Assembly (NCBI RefSeq): GCF_000429345.1
Contig: NZ_AUBR01000024.1
Coordinates: forward strand, 1-47,066
Origin: Desulfovirgula thermocuniculi DSM 16036
Lineage (GTDB): Bacteria; Bacillota; Desulfotomaculia; Desulfotomaculales; Desulfovirgulaceae
Direction of reading: 5' to 3'
Length of the DNA: 47,066 nucleotides
Below, piece by piece: positions 16,961 to 26,520 of the stretch. The translations under genes were made by a program, and so were the position numbers. The notes beneath the pieces were generated by a model, which saw only the letters and a program-made list of their open reading frames with translations, was not told the DNA's origin and made no database searches. Each line of letters begins with the position of its first letter. Position 1 is the first letter of the stretch.

Positions 16961-17704
16961 TTAGAAGCCACGGCAGTGCAGCGCTTTCGCGAGGGAGGTG
17001 ATGCGGGCCACCTCCGACGGCGAAAGCCCGCACAGCCCGGTAAAGCTGCCCCGGTAAATTAGGCGTCCCTCCTTTAGCAGGGCCGCCTGCCCGGTGAGGT
17101 GGGGTACCTCCGTTAGGTCGTGGGTGACGAAGACGGTGCTCGTGCCGGTGTCCCGCAGGAGCTTCCCCAGGTCCTCCAGGAGGGCCAGGCGGGTGGGCAG
17201 GTCCAGGGCGGCAAAGGGCTCGTCTAAAAGGAGCACCTCCGGCTCCAGGACGAAGGCGCGGGCCAGGCTCACCCGCCGCGCCTCTCCTCCCGAAAGCTGG
17301 TGGGGGCGGCGGCCCGCCAGGTGTTCGATTCCCAGGCGGGCCAGCCAGTGCCCCACCCTCTTTTTAATTTCCCCTGCGGGGAGCCCCCTGAGCTTCAGCC
17401 CGGCGGCCACGTTCTCGTAAACGGTGGTGTTGAGGAGCAGGGGCTCCTGGAAGACCACGGCCATGCGGCGGCGCACCAAGAGGGCCTCGCGGGGGCCAAC
17501 TAACGAGCCCCGGAACAGCACCTCCCCCCGGGTGGGCTTTAAAAGCAAGGCCAGAACCTGCAGGAGGGTGCTCTTGCCCGCCCCGTTGGGGCCGAGCAGG
17601 GCCAGGACCTCTCCTTCCTCCAGCCCGAAGCTTTCCACGTCCAGGATTTTTCTTTTCCCCCGCCAGAACTGCAGGTTGCGCGCCTCAATAACGTACTTTT
17701 TCAC
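16961..17704 (-). CDS. tupC: Tungstate ABC transporter ATPase TupC
   Basis: A 247-residue ATP-binding subunit: Walker A GPNGAGKS (38-45), Q-loop FQEPLL (~86), signature LSGGE (137-141), Walker B VLLLDEP (157-163) and H-loop FVTHDLTE. Its ATG overlaps the tupA stop by 4 bases. The C-terminal ~25 residues extend beyond the core domain. It would energise TupB at 7217-7915. The gene is convergent with the larA-like gene, which ends on the base before the tupC stop. Confidence 0.85.
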   Translation of the reverse strand: MKKYVIEARNLQFWRGKRKILDVESFGLEEGEVLALLGPNGAGKSTLLQVLALLLKPTRGEVLFRGSLVGPREALLVRRRMAVVFQEPLLLNTTVYENVAAGLKLRGLPAGEIKKRVGHWLARLGIEHLAGRRPHQLSGGEARRVSLARAFVLEPEVLLLDEPFAALDLPTRLALLEDLGKLLRDTGTSTVFVTHDLTEVPHLTGQAALLKEGRLIYRGSFTGLCGLSPSEVARITSLAKALHCRGF

Positions 17705-18588
17705 CTCGTGCCTCCCAGTTCCTCTTCTTTTTTGCCCGCGTCGGGGAAGAAGAGCGGCTGGCCGTACTTGTCCACCCCGAAGCTGCCGATGATTTGCTGG
17801 CCCTCGGGCGAGACCAGGAAGTCCACAAAGGCCTTAGCGCCTGCAGCGTTGACCTTAGCGAACTTATCCGGGTTCACCTGCATGACATGGTAGATGTTGA
17901 GCAGGCTTTTATCCCCTTCCAGGAGGATTTTGAGCTTCAGGTGCTTCTGGTTGGCCAAGTAGGTGGCGCGGTCGCTTAAGGTGTAGCCGCCCTTTTCCGA
18001 GGCAATGTTTAAGGTATTGCCCATGCCCGTGCCCGCTTCCTGGTACCACCTGCCGCCGGGGGCGATGCCGGCTTCCTGCCAGATCTCTTTTTCCTTCTTG
18101 TGGGTGCCCGATTCGTCCCCGCGGGAGACGAAAGTGCTCTGGGTCGCGGCAATCTTCTTAAAGGCTTCCGCCGCGCTCTTGGCCGCCTTTACCCCCGCCG
18201 GGTCGTTCTCCGGCCCCACCAGGACAAAGTCGTTGTGCATGACAAGCCGGTAGTTTATGCCCACCCCGCTGTCCACCAGTTCCCTTTCCGCTTGGGGGGA
18301 GTGCACCAGCAGCACGTCCGCCTCCCCCCTCTTGCCCATTTCCAGGGCCTGGCCGGTGCCTACGGCAATGACCTTGATCCTGTAGCCCGTCCTCTTTTCA
18401 AACTCCGGGACGAGCACGTCCAGAAGGCCGCTGTCCTGGGTGCTGGTGGTGGTGGCCAGGATCACGTCTTGCTTTGCGGGCCGTTTCCCGGCAGGCTTCT
18501 GTTCGCCGCCGCTCCTGGAACCGCACCCGCCTAAAAGCACCAGGACGAGGAAAATGCCCGTAGCAAAGATGGCCGCGCGCTTAAACAC
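17701..18588 (-). CDS. tupA: Tungstate-binding lipoprotein TupA
   Basis: A 295-residue extracytoplasmic binding protein with a lipoprotein signal (LVLVLLGGC, Cys ~23). DVILATTTSTQDSGLLDVLVPEF at the start of the mature part is the classic TupA/PBP-like anion motif; SRGDESGTHKKEKEIW and AGTGMGNTLNIASEKGGYTL follow, with the Thr/Ser/Arg residues that hold the oxyanion. I choose GTG 18588, 9 bases from GAGGAGG, rather than ATG 18609, which precedes that site. Expression is predicted to be shut off by a cofactor-sensing riboswitch at 18738-18880. Molybdate binding cannot be ruled out from sequence, but AOR genes favour tungstate. Confidence 0.9.
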   Translation of the reverse strand: MFKRAAIFATGIFLVLVLLGGCGSRSGGEQKPAGKRPAKQDVILATTTSTQDSGLLDVLVPEFEKRTGYRIKVIAVGTGQALEMGKRGEADVLLVHSPQAERELVDSGVGINYRLVMHNDFVLVGPENDPAGVKAAKSAAEAFKKIAATQSTFVSRGDESGTHKKEKEIWQEAGIAPGGRWYQEAGTGMGNTLNIASEKGGYTLSDRATYLANQKHLKLKILLEGDKSLLNIYHVMQVNPDKFAKVNAAGAKAFVDFLVSPEGQQIIGSFGVDKYGQPLFFPDAGKKEEELGGTR

Positions 18589-18627
18589 GGAACTCGCCTC
18601 CTCGTTCATAGTATTTCTTTTGGCCCG

Positions 18628-18723
18628 TGACGTTTTTGCCGCGTGCGGGTAGCCTCCCGTCTCCCACCTCCTGGCCCGCCGTCATCACAAAAGGCTGTGC
18701 CCCTGCGGAGAAAGAGCACAGCC
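18628..18723 (-). other. Second structured segment in the tupA leader
   Basis: Between the riboswitch terminator and tupA the minus-strand RNA can form an 8-bp hairpin (18693-18700 / 18716-18723) followed by TTTT, then a two-part stem (18680-18684 with 18628-18632 and 18675-18679 with 18645-18649). Its role is not known. It may be a weak second terminator plus an mRNA-stabilising fold. Confidence 0.4.
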
Positions 18724-18737
18724 CCTCACGTATTCCC

Positions 18738-18771
18738 AAAAAAAAATGTGTTCTGCGGCAGGCAGAACACA
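18738..18771 (-). terminator. Riboswitch-controlled intrinsic terminator ahead of tupA
   Basis: On the minus strand: perfect 10-bp stem TGTGTTCTGC / GCAGAACACA (18762-18771 with 18747-18756), 5-base loop, then nine T residues (18738-18746). It lies about 150 bases before the tupA start. Its 5' arm can instead pair with 18779-18786 to form an antiterminator. Confidence 0.85.
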
Positions 18772-18781
18772 AGGTCGCTGT

Positions 18782-18880
18782 GTTCTCCTTTCCGCACCGG
18801 GAGGCGTGCCGGTTTCCCAACACACCCTATCGGCCCGAAAGCCATAGCCCACCGGCCTTAGGCAATCGGGCTCGGAGAAC
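18782..18880 (-). promoter_or_regulatory. Moco/tungsten-cofactor type riboswitch aptamer upstream of tupA
   Basis: The minus-strand RNA closes with a 7-bp P1 (GTTCTCC at 18874-18880 with GGAGAAC at 18782-18788). Its 3' part reads CGCCTCCCG, a few bases, then GGAAAGG, which matches the 3' signature of the Moco RNA motif as I recall it from the E. coli moaA leader; a GCTTTCGGGCC segment matches the inner GCUUUGGCC. The P1 3' strand overlaps the antiterminator arm, so ligand binding would favour termination and switch tupAC off when cofactor is plentiful. Location before a tungstate transporter fits the known distribution of this class. Confidence 0.7.
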
Positions 18881-19004
18881 CTGGGCCGCACTTGATTGTC
18901 CCAAAAAGCAAATTCGCAGGGCAGGGGCTAAATTCCTGCTGCCGTTAAAAATCAAAAAAGTGGCGCATCTTTAGAAGGTTTTAAAATTTTTCTGTCGAAG
19001 TAAA

Positions 19005-19022
19005 TGAATGAATATTCATTTA
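19005..19022 (+). promoter_or_regulatory. FadR (TetR-type) operator candidate upstream of acyl-CoA ligase
   Basis: TGAATGAATATTCATTTA differs at one base from the Bacillus FadR/YsiA consensus TGAATGANTANTCATTCA. It sits 33 bases before the acyl-CoA ligase start and is the centre of a 22-bp inverted repeat (19001-19022). Bacillus FadR is a fatty-acyl-CoA-released repressor whose targets include the long-chain acyl-CoA ligase gene lcfA. Confidence 0.75.
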
Positions 19023-19055
19023 CCATAACCCACAAACTTTAGGGAGGCGGCTCGC

Positions 19056-20687
19056 ATGGCGGAGACAAGGAACCTTCCCTGGTTGCGCTTTTACGACGAG
19101 GGCGTGCCCCACACCGTGAGCTACCCGCAAACGACCATGCCCCAGTTGCTGGACAAAGCGGCGGCCACCGTTCCCGAGCACACGGCCATTATCTTTGCCG
19201 GCCAGGAGATTACCTACCGGGTGCTGGCGGGCATGGTCCACCGCCTTGCCGGGGCCCTGGCGCGGCTGGGCGTTAAAAAGGGCGACCGCGTGGCCCTCAT
19301 GTCCCCCAATTGCCCCCAGTACGTGGTGGCCTACATGGCCATCCAGAAGGCCGGGGGAGTGGTGGTGCAGGTCAACCCCATGTACGTGGAAAGGGAGCTG
19401 GAGTACATCCTGACGGACTCCGGCGCCGAAGTAATCGTGGCCTACGATGCCCTCTACCCCCGCATCCGGAACATTTACGGTGCCACGCCCTTGAAGCACG
19501 TCATCCTCTTTGCCCTCGGGCAGCCGGCTGTAGAAGCCCCTCCCGGCGTGCTGTGGATGGAGAAGCTGCTGGCCGAAGCCCCCGCCGCGGCGCCCGCCGT
19601 GGAGATCGACCCCACCGCGGACCTGGCGGTGCTGCAGTACACGGGGGGGACCACCGGCTTTCCCAAGGGGGCCATGCTCACCCACCGCAACATCGTGGCC
19701 AATGCCGTGCAGACGGCGGTCTGGTTTGCCGGCTGCGAGTACGGGCGGGAAAAGGTGCTCGCCGTGCTGCCCTTCTTCCACGTCTACGGCATGACCGTGG
19801 CCATGAACCTGGCCGTGCTCATGGGCTACACCCAGATCATCCTGCCGCGCTTTGAGGTTACGCAAGTGCTGGAGTGCATCCACGCTTACAAGCCCACCCT
19901 CTTCCCCGGAGCGCCCACCATGTACGTGGCCATAAACAACCACCCCGAGGTGGGCAAGTACGACGTGCGCTCCATCAGGTACTGCATCAGCGGCTCGGCC
20001 CCCCTGCCGGTGGAAGTGGCCAACAGGTTCGAGGAGCTCACCGGCGGCTACCTGGTGGAGGGCTACGGCCTCACGGAAGCCTCCCCGGTCACCCACTGCA
20101 ACCCCCTGCGGGGCCGGCGCAAGGTGGGCAGCATCGGCCTGCCCTTCCCCGACACGCTCTGCAAGATTGTGGACCTGGAAACCGGGGAGAGAGAGCTGCC
20201 GCCCGGGGAAACCGGCGAGCTGTGCGTGAAAGGGCCCCAGGTGATGAAGGGCTACTGGAACATGCCCGCCGAAACGTCCAAGGTGCTGCGGGACGGCTGG
20301 CTTTACACCGGGGACATCGCCAGGATGGACGAGGAGGGCTACTTCTACATTGTGGACCGCAAGAAGGACATGATCATTGCCGGGGGCTTTAACATTTACC
20401 CGCGGGAAGTGGAGGAGGTCCTCTTTGAGCACCCGAAGGTTCTGGAGGCGGCGGTGGTGGGCATACCCGACCCCTACCGGGGTGAGACGGTCAAGGCCTA
20501 CGTGGTTTTAAAGGAGGGCCAGACGGCCACCGCAGAGGAGCTAATGGCCTTCTGCCGCTCCAAGTTGGCCGCCTACAAGGTGCCGCGGCAGATCGAATTC
20601 CGCGAGAGCCTGCCCAAGACCATCGTGGGCAAGGCCCTGCGCCGGCTGCTGCGGGAAGAGGAGCTGGCCAGGCAAAAACAAAGTTAA
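19056..20687 (+). CDS. Long-chain fatty-acid-CoA ligase (AMP-forming)
   Basis: A 543-residue cytoplasmic acyl-adenylate enzyme that activates fatty acids to acyl-CoA. AMP-binding motifs are YTGGTTGFPKGAMLTH (~195-210), GYGLTEASPVTHCNP (~336-350), YTGDIARMDEEGYFYIVDRKKD (~427-448) and the C-terminal catalytic Lys in PKTIVGKALRR (~525). Length is normal for FadD/LcfA. ATG behind AGGGAGG. It is monocistronic or heads a short unit with the ferredoxin gene 84 bases on. The FadR-like operator in front implies induction by fatty acyl-CoA; no FadR gene is in the window. Confidence 0.9.
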   Translation: MAETRNLPWLRFYDEGVPHTVSYPQTTMPQLLDKAAATVPEHTAIIFAGQEITYRVLAGMVHRLAGALARLGVKKGDRVALMSPNCPQYVVAYMAIQKAGGVVVQVNPMYVERELEYILTDSGAEVIVAYDALYPRIRNIYGATPLKHVILFALGQPAVEAPPGVLWMEKLLAEAPAAAPAVEIDPTADLAVLQYTGGTTGFPKGAMLTHRNIVANAVQTAVWFAGCEYGREKVLAVLPFFHVYGMTVAMNLAVLMGYTQIILPRFEVTQVLECIHAYKPTLFPGAPTMYVAINNHPEVGKYDVRSIRYCISGSAPLPVEVANRFEELTGGYLVEGYGLTEASPVTHCNPLRGRRKVGSIGLPFPDTLCKIVDLETGERELPPGETGELCVKGPQVMKGYWNMPAETSKVLRDGWLYTGDIARMDEEGYFYIVDRKKDMIIAGGFNIYPREVEEVLFEHPKVLEAAVVGIPDPYRGETVKAYVVLKEGQTATAEELMAFCRSKLAAYKVPRQIEFRESLPKTIVGKALRRLLREEELARQKQS

Positions 20688-20771
20688 AGCGGGAAGAGGG
20701 ATCGGCCTTCCGGCGTGGAATAAACATAATTGTGGCTTTTAAACATATTTTCTTGTGGGGAGTGGGAGAGG

Positions 20772-21068
20772 ATGGCCGAGCCCCAGAAACAGCAGAAAGA
20801 AGTCGTCATTAACCTGGGCGGTGTGCAAATTACGGTGCCTCCGGGAACCAAAGTAAAGGAGGCGGCTGCCGCCGCCGGGGTGGAGATCCCGCCCCTGAAG
20901 GTGGACCCGGAAAAGTGCAAGGGCTGCCAGTCCTGCACCAAGGTGTGCGAGACAGGGGCCATAGCGGGAAATAAAAAAGAGCCGCACGCCATTGACCCTG
21001 CGAAGTGCATACGCTGCGGCGAGTGCCTGGCCAAGTGCAAGCTGGGGGCCATCGTGCCCGCCGCGTAA
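20772..21068 (+). CDS. Ferredoxin with a cysteine-free 2Fe-2S-like N-terminus and two 4Fe-4S clusters
   Basis: A 98-residue protein. Residues ~10-42 (VVINLGGVQITVPPGTKVKEAAAAAGVEIPPL) copy the N-terminal strand-helix pattern of NuoG/HydA-type 2Fe-2S domains but contain no cysteine. It is followed by a two-cluster ferredoxin: CKGCQSCTKVCETG and CIRCGECLAKCKLG. ATG 20772 is preceded by GGGGAGTGGGAGAGG; an earlier in-frame start would add residues without a ribosome site. Probable low-potential electron carrier; partner unknown. A 7-bp hairpin (21096-21102 / 21115-21121) follows but has a poor T-tract. Confidence 0.8.
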   Translation: MAEPQKQQKEVVINLGGVQITVPPGTKVKEAAAAAGVEIPPLKVDPEKCKGCQSCTKVCETGAIAGNKKEPHAIDPAKCIRCGECLAKCKLGAIVPAA

Positions 21069-21152
21069 ACGGCCAGTCTTGCGGGCATAAGTAAGACCAG
21101 GCTCTTTTTCAGGGGCCTGGTTCGTTGTTTGTGGAAAGGGGGGAGCGGACAG

Positions 21153-21347
21153 GTGCCCAAGGACACCCCCGCCGGATTAGACCCGCGCCTGGTGGAGGCG
21201 CTGCAAAAGGCGGCCGGCGAAGGCAAAATCACCTGCACGGCTGCGCGGCGCCTGGCGGAGGAGCTGGGCGTGCCGGTGCGGGCGGTGGGCGAGGCCTGCG
21301 ATGCCCTGGGCATTAAAATCACCGCCTGCGAGCTGGGCTGCTTTTAA
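21153..21347 (+). CDS. Small conserved HTH-like protein next to fdhD
   Basis: A 64-residue soluble protein. GTG 21153 is placed 7 bases behind AAAGGGGGGAG. The centre (KITCTAARRLAEELGVPVRAVGEACDALGIKI) looks like a helix-turn-helix, and the end TACELGCF carries two cysteines in a CxxxC arrangement. I recall small proteins of this pattern beside molybdenum/tungsten enzyme genes in anaerobes, but cannot name the family with certainty. It converges on fdhD with a 4-base overlap. A metal- or redox-sensing regulator is a guess. Confidence 0.6.
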   Translation: MPKDTPAGLDPRLVEALQKAAGEGKITCTAARRLAEELGVPVRAVGEACDALGIKITACELGCF

Positions 21348-22144
21348 AAAATGATCCTCTCCGGGTGGGCGTAGACGTTCATTCTTTCGCCGCGCACAAA
21401 GCCCGCCAGGGTGATCCCCAGCTCGCGGGCCATTTCCACGGCCAGCTCGGTGGGGGCGCCCCGGGCGGCCAGGACTGGTATGCCCATGCGGGCCACTTTG
21501 AGCAGGATTTCCGCCGAAACCCGCCCGCTGAAGACCAGGAGCTTGTCGCTTAAGGGGATTTGTTCCAGGAAGGCGTGGCCGATGATCTTGTCCACGGCGT
21601 TATGCCTGCCCACGTCCTCGTAGAGCAGGAGGTACCTTTCCGGTGAGCAGAGGGCGGCGGCGTGGGTGCCCCCGGTGGCCCGGAAAAGCACCGCCTTTTC
21701 CTCCAGCTCGCGGCTGAAGGCGAGGACGGCCTCTGCCCGCACGGCCAGCGGCGCGGTTACCGGGGAGAGCCGGGCGTCGCCGACGAAGTAAAAGGAGGCG
21801 CGGGCCCGCCCGCAGCAGGGGGTGAGGTAGCGCTTTAAAAAAGTCTCCCGGGGCCGTACTGCCCGGGAGGTCTGCACCCACACCAGCCCCTCCCCGGGCC
21901 GGGCAAAAAAGTCCTTTAAATCTCCCGGCTCCTTTAAGATGCCCTCCGCGCACAAGAAACCTACGGCCAGCTCTTTGAGGTGCTCCGGCAGGCAGATGAG
22001 GGTGGCCAGCTCTTCGTCGTTGACGAAGACGGTTACCGGGGCCTCCCTGATGACCACGTCTTCCGCCGGCGCCGCTTCCGTGGTCCGGGCGCCCGCGCTT
22101 ACCCTGGTGAGGGTTACTCTGGCCACTAGCTCATCATGGGCCAT
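21344..22144 (-). CDS. fdhD: Formate dehydrogenase accessory sulfurtransferase FdhD
   Basis: A 266-residue protein of the FdhD family, which passes sulfur to the molybdenum or tungsten bis-MGD cofactor before insertion into formate dehydrogenase. Motifs: VFVNDEELATLICLPEHLKELAVGFL (~40-65), RATGGTHAAALCS, EDVGRHNAVDKIIGHAF, LVFSGRVSAEILLKVARMGIPVLAARGAPT and the C-terminal GFVRGERMNVYAHPERI. The usual CxxC of E. coli FdhD is replaced by an adjacent pair C110-C111 (TPCCGRAR). ATG 22144 behind GGGAGG. No formate dehydrogenase structural gene lies in the window. Confidence 0.9.
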   Translation of the reverse strand: MAHDELVARVTLTRVSAGARTTEAAPAEDVVIREAPVTVFVNDEELATLICLPEHLKELAVGFLCAEGILKEPGDLKDFFARPGEGLVWVQTSRAVRPRETFLKRYLTPCCGRARASFYFVGDARLSPVTAPLAVRAEAVLAFSRELEEKAVLFRATGGTHAAALCSPERYLLLYEDVGRHNAVDKIIGHAFLEQIPLSDKLLVFSGRVSAEILLKVARMGIPVLAARGAPTELAVEMARELGITLAGFVRGERMNVYAHPERIIF

Positions 22145-22236
22145 TCTTTTTGCCTCCCTGTTGGGGGGTTTGAGTTCATTTTACAACTCGCCGCGCACCG
22201 GCGGCAATTTCAGTTTCCCAGGAGGTGTTTTTCAAT

Positions 22237-22728
22237 ATGTGGCGGGTAGGTATCCTTACGGCCAGCGATAAAGGTTCTCGGGGGGAGAGGGAAGACAAAA
22301 GCGCCGCGGTGATCCGCGAAATGATCGCCGGGATCGGCGGCGAAGTGGTGGTTTACCGCCTCGTGCCCGACGACCTGGACGTGCTGAAGGAAAACCTCAT
22401 CAACATGGTGGACCAGGAGAAGCTGGACCTGGTGCTGACCACCGGGGGGACGGGCTTCGGCCCCCGGGACAACACCCCTGAGGCCACGCGGGCGGTAATC
22501 GAGCGGGAGGTGCCCGGCATTCCCGAAGCCATGCGCTACCGCGGCCTGCAGCAAAACCCCCGGGCCATGCTCAGCCGGGCCGTGGCCGGCATACGCCACC
22601 GCACCCTCATCATCAATTTGCCGGGGAGCCCGCGGGGGGTGCGGGAGTGCCTGGAAGCCATTCTCCCTGCCCTGGCCCACGGCCTGGAAGTGCTGACCGG
22701 CAGGGCAGGGGAGTGCGGGGAGCAGTAG
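22237..22728 (+). CDS. moaB: MoaB/Mog family molybdopterin adenylyltransferase
   Basis: A 163-residue cytoplasmic protein that adenylates molybdopterin before metal insertion. Conserved parts are [38 protein letters not shown] (nucleotide and pterin binding) and [21 protein letters not shown] 22237 behind AGGAGG; the four extra codons from GTG 22225 overlap that site. It is divergent from fdhD with a 92-base gap, so both cofactor genes may share a control region. Mog and MoaB cannot be told apart here. After its stop a GC-rich inverted repeat (about 22730-22757) lacks a T-tract. Confidence 0.85.
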   Translation: MWRVGILTASDKGSRGEREDKSAAVIREMIAGIGGEVVVYRLVPDDLDVLKENLINMVDQEKLDLVLTTGGTGFGPRDNTPEATRAVIEREVPGIPEAMRYRGLQQNPRAMLSRAVAGIRHRTLIINLPGSPRGVRECLEAILPALAHGLEVLTGRAGECGEQ

Positions 22729-22923
22729 CCCCCGCCCGGCGCCAGCACGGGCGAGGGAAGCCGATGTATATAAAGTTTTCCCGGCGGAAAAAATCTATTG
22801 GTAGAAAAGTAGAACCGAAAACTTAATCTGGAAAAAGGGCTCGTTAGCGGGAGAAAACAAAAGGTACTCTAACGTAATTTCAGCGTACAGGCCGAGAGGA
22901 AGATTTTTGTCGTACCGTGCCGC

Positions 22924-22952
22924 TTGCTTCGGAAATTCCCGCTTTATATTAT
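22924..22952 (+). promoter_or_regulatory. Sigma-A promoter of groESL
   Basis: TTGCTT (22924-22929), 17-base spacer, TATTAT (22947-22952). The CIRCE element begins 12 bases downstream, at the expected transcript start. The rest of the 22729-23019 gap is A/T-rich with no gene. Confidence 0.7.
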
Positions 22953-22964
22953 AGATTTTGGGTA

Positions 22965-22991
22965 TTAGCACTCGCTTTTTGTGAGTGCTAA
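22965..22991 (+). promoter_or_regulatory. CIRCE element (HrcA operator)
   Basis: TTAGCACTC, nine bases, GAGTGCTAA: an exact copy of the CIRCE consensus. HrcA bound here represses the chaperonin operon until heat shock. Confidence 0.97.
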
Positions 22992-23019
22992 CAATAAATT
23001 TACATAAGGAGGGGTATTG

Positions 23020-23310
23020 GTGAGGATCAGGCCTCTTGGCGAGAGGGTAGTCGTGAAGCCTCTGCCGCAGGAAGAGAAGACCAAGGGAGGCATTGTGCTG
23101 CCGGAAACGGCCAAGGAGAAGCCCCAGGAGGGCGAAGTGGTGGCCGTGGGTCCGGGACGCCTGCTGGATAACGGTACCCGCGTGCCCATCGACCTGAAAG
23201 TTGGCGACCGGGTACTCTTCTCCAAGTATGCCGGCAACGAGGTCAAGATTGACGACGAGGAATACCTCATCATGCGCGAAGCCGACATCCTGGGCGTCAT
23301 CGAGAAGTAA
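23020..23310 (+). CDS. groES: Co-chaperonin GroES
   Basis: A 96-residue GroES of normal length. It begins [27 protein letters not shown], includes the mobile loop, and carries [37 protein letters not shown] 23020 is chosen because AGGAGGGG lies 7 bases upstream; TTG 23017 is too close. It caps GroEL during folding in the cytoplasm. The operon is controlled by the CIRCE element in its leader. Confidence 0.95.
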   Translation: MRIRPLGERVVVKPLPQEEKTKGGIVLPETAKEKPQEGEVVAVGPGRLLDNGTRVPIDLKVGDRVLFSKYAGNEVKIDDEEYLIMREADILGVIEK

Positions 23311-23342
23311 GGTCCGCATTAAATTTTTGACAGGGGAGGTAA

Positions 23343-24959
<1,617 letters not shown>

Positions 24960-24981
24960 GGGCATAAAGGCCCGGATAAAG

Positions 24982-25020
24982 GCCCCGCAAAGCACCCCGC
25001 TTTGCGGGGCTTTTTTATTT
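24982..25020 (+). terminator. Rho-independent terminator after groEL
   Basis: Perfect 12-bp stem GCCCCGCAAAGC / GCTTTGCGGGGC, loop ACCCC, then TTTTTT. Confidence 0.95.
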
Positions 25021-25083
25021 TTCCTTCAGGTGGTAAAATATCGCCGCCGGGTAAACATTTATTAAAACAGCCGTTATCGGGGG

Positions 25084-25515
25084 GTGGCTAAGATTAGCTG
25101 GCTTTTCTGGTCTCTTTTAGCCGCTTCGTGCTGGGGGCTGGGTCCCGTGTTTGCAAAGCTCGGCCTGGTGAAAAGCGACCCCTACGGGGCGCTTTTGGCG
25201 CGCACCCTGGGGGTGCTGGCGGCCCTTTTGCTCTGGGGGGCGGTGACTTCCGGGTGGGGCAGCCTGCAGAATTTTGAGGCACGCACGTGGGGCCTGCTGG
25301 TGGCGGAAGGGATTGCGGCCTCGGTCATCGGGCACTTTGCCTATTTTAAAGCCCTCAAGGCAGGCAAGGTTTCCGCCGTGGTTCCGGTGGTGGCTTCCTA
25401 TCCCGTGCTGGCCCTCCTTCTGGCGGTTCTTTTGCTGGGGGAGAAAGTTACCCCGGGGCGGGGAATCGGTGCGGCTTTAATTGTCTTAGGCGTATTCCTG
25501 GTGCAGAGGTTTTAG
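25084..25515 (+). CDS. Single-domain EamA family membrane transporter
   Basis: A 143-residue membrane protein with five hydrophobic segments, equal to one EamA repeat (half of a normal 10-helix drug/metabolite transporter). [25 protein letters not shown] opens it and [19 protein letters not shown] closes it. It probably works as a dimer, like small multidrug-resistance proteins. The GTG start is certain only by elimination, because the GGGGGG before it is very close. It lies 11 bases ahead of cysK, so export of a cysteine-related compound is possible but unproven. Confidence 0.75.
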   Translation: MAKISWLFWSLLAASCWGLGPVFAKLGLVKSDPYGALLARTLGVLAALLLWGAVTSGWGSLQNFEARTWGLLVAEGIAASVIGHFAYFKALKAGKVSAVVPVVASYPVLALLLAVLLLGEKVTPGRGIGAALIVLGVFLVQRF

Positions 25516-25526
25516 GGGGTGAAAGC

Positions 25527-26465
<939 letters not shown>

Positions 26466-26520
26466 CGGAGAATTGCTAAGGAAAGCAAACACCGGCTTAT
26501 GCCAAAAAGAGGGGCTATTG

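Noticed and set aside
18630-18665. Plus-strand GGCCCGTGAC...GCCTCCCGT resembling parts of the Moco RNA motif
   Set aside because: The closing helix that should pair with the CCTCCCGT segment is absent on the plus strand, and the full aptamer with terminator is found on the minus strand at 18738-18880.
19020-20432. 470-codon minus-strand ORF
   Set aside because: A shadow of the acyl-CoA ligase: His/Gly/Val-rich composition typical of the antisense of GC-rich coding DNA, and the plus strand has clear family motifs.
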